From an uncultured Synechococcus sp. (GTDB lineage Bacteria; Cyanobacteriota; Cyanobacteriia; PCC-6307; Cyanobiaceae): 14,157 nucleotides of DNA. A program made the position numbers and the translations under genes. The stretch's first letter is position 1. Each line of letters opens with the position of its first letter. The stretch is from the NCBI GenBank assembly GCA_913050105.1, contig CAJWZN010000022.1, positions 1 to 14,157 of the forward strand. Reading direction: 5' to 3'. This document shows positions 13,228-14,157 of this stretch, in pieces. Under the pieces are notes generated by a model. That model worked only from the letters and a program-made list of their open reading frames with translations. It did no database searches and had not been told where the DNA came from.

Positions 13228-14157
13228 TGCGATCACCGATCGGTTCCTGGTCAGCATCGGCCGAAGACGCTGCCTGACAGAGAGCCCGCTCCAACTGAAG
13301 TTGCCTGCGGCTGATCACAACGGTGGCGACCAGAATCGCTGTAGCCAGACCCAACCAGAGAAACCTCATCTCTGCATTGGCAACAACCAGGGCAAGAGCC
13401 GCCAGCCACTGAGTGAACACGTAAATCAGAAGAACCGTGCGGCGATGGCTGAAACCGGCTCGAAGCAGCCGGTGATGAAGATGGCGCCGGTCTGGATAGA
13501 ACGGTGAACGGCCTTCACGCAAACGGCCCATGATCACAGCCGACATATCGGCCAGAGGCAGCGAAAGAATCAATAACGGCAACACAAGGCTGACGGTTGT
13601 CAATCCTTTGGCGGGGCCGACAATGCTGACGGCCGCCAGCGTGAACCCAAGGAAGTAGGACCCTCCATCGCCCATGAAGATTCGGGCCGGGTTGAAGTTG
13701 TGGCGAAGGAACCCGAGACAACAACCGGCTAGGGCTGCGGCAAGAAAGCCAGCAGCAACCTGATGCAACGAAAAGCTCACAGAGATCAGTCCCACCGCAG
13801 CGATCCCGGCGACGCCTGCAGCGAGGCCATCAAGGCCATCCAGCCAATTGATCGCATTGGTGATTCCAACCAACCAGACCACGGTGGCCAACAGACTCAA
13901 GCCATCACTGAGCACAAGAGCAGACCCGGAACTGTTCAACCAAGGCAGATCGATGGCTCCGATGCGAACTCCCTGGCCCCAGATGATGCTGGCCACCGCG
14001 AACTGGCCAATCAATCTCGGCCAGGGGGAAAGCTCAAACAAATCATCGGTGAAACCAATGCAAAAGAAGCAGAGGGAACCGGCGAGCGTGCTCCAGATCA
14101 ACTGATCACGCTCGGGCGCGAGCAAGCCAAAGCCCCCGAGCAACCAGATCACCGCCA
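13220..14157 (-). CDS. WecA/TagO-like polyprenyl-phosphate sugar-1-phosphate transferase (5' end outside window)
   Basis: Integral membrane enzyme of the MraY/WecA superfamily, which moves a HexNAc-1-phosphate (usually GlcNAc-1-P from the UDP-sugar) onto undecaprenyl phosphate to start an envelope polysaccharide. The frame is open to the window edge, with about 310 residues visible, so the N-terminus is missing. Counting from the codon at 14152, motifs are FTDDLFELSPW with the Asp pair at 36-37, NAINWLDGLDGLAAG (99-113), IFMGDGGSYFLG (158-169), and PDRRHLHHRLLRAG (220-233), the HxHH cytoplasmic motif that separates WecA/TagO from MraY. Many hydrophobic helices lie between. The sugar substrate cannot be determined. 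Its stop overlaps the cinA start by 8 bases, so it heads or belongs to the operon running through cinA, leuC and leuD. Confidence 0.9.
   Translation of the reverse strand, partial: AVIWLLGGFGLLAPERDQLIWSTLAGSLCFFCIGFTDDLFELSPWPRLIGQFAVASIIWGQGVRIGAIDLPWLNSSGSALVLSDGLSLLATVVWLVGITNAINWLDGLDGLAAGVAGIAAVGLISVSFSLHQVAAGFLAAALAGCCLGFLRHNFNPARIFMGDGGSYFLGFTLAAVSIVGPAKGLTTVSLVLPLLILSLPLADMSAVIMGRLREGRSPFYPDRRHLHHRLLRAGFSHRRTVLLIYVFTQWLAALALVVANAEMRFLWLGLATAILVATVVISRRQLQLERALCQAASSADADQEPIGDRNG

Noticed and set aside
13228..13257. cinA start at the upstream ATG 13257
   Set aside because: The ten extra residues precede the family N-terminus and would deepen the overlap with the upstream gene; ATG 13227 gives a compact 8-base overlap.
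1..14157. CRISPR array, insertion sequence, attachment site or defence island
   Set aside because: No regularly spaced repeats, transposase or integrase motifs, terminal repeats or defence-type domains were seen; all large frames are core metabolic or photosynthetic genes.

Overview
The window looks like chromosome from a marine picocyanobacterium, most likely a marine Synechococcus or a close Cyanobium relative. The reasons are the gene content (RbcR-type LysR regulator, NdhF and NdhD with cyanobacterial NDH-1 motifs, a plant-type 15-cis-zeta-carotene isomerase, a PedR-like small LuxR protein), very tight packing, fairly high GC, many GTG/TTG starts, and no copy of the GCGATCGC repeat common in many freshwater cyanobacteria noticed by eye. 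The species is inferred from family knowledge; no search was run. No mobile element, CRISPR array, rRNA or tRNA was found, and no gene-free stretch exceeds 300 bases.

Layout: (1) 1-282, the 3' end of an unrecognised protein gene, converging on and overlapping rbcR (minus strand). (2) rbcR and a zeta-carotene isomerase gene (zISO) diverge from a short region around 1239-1319. (3) A plus-strand block runs from 1320 to 8465: zISO, ndhF, ndhD, a two-helix LapA-domain membrane protein, the kleisin scpA, and a sugar-nucleotide pyrophosphorylase. Its gaps hold several hairpins; the best, a 13-bp stem, lies between ndhF and ndhD. (4) metF (minus strand) overlaps the 3' end of the pyrophosphorylase gene and diverges from a pedR-like gene (plus strand). 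(5) A minus-strand block from 14157 to 9906 reads, in transcription order, WecA/TagO-like sugar-phosphate transferase (5' end outside the window), cinA, leuC and leuD, with start/stop overlaps at two of three junctions. A plausible 61-aa gene lies downstream of leuD and overlaps pedR antisense.

How the genes fit together: the left half is photosynthesis-centred. RbcR is a likely regulator of carbon-fixation genes, NdhF and NdhD are proton-pumping membrane subunits of plastoquinone-reducing NDH-1, and Z-ISO serves a carotenoid pathway whose desaturases are known to pass electrons to plastoquinone. The PedR-like protein is a candidate reporter of photosynthetic redox state. The right half is housekeeping: folate one-carbon metabolism, leucine synthesis, pyridine-nucleotide salvage (CinA) and envelope glycan initiation. 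I saw no clear new defence or mobile system. The observations most worth following are the Z-ISO identity and its placement, the ndhF-ndhD hairpins, and the small gene antisense to pedR.
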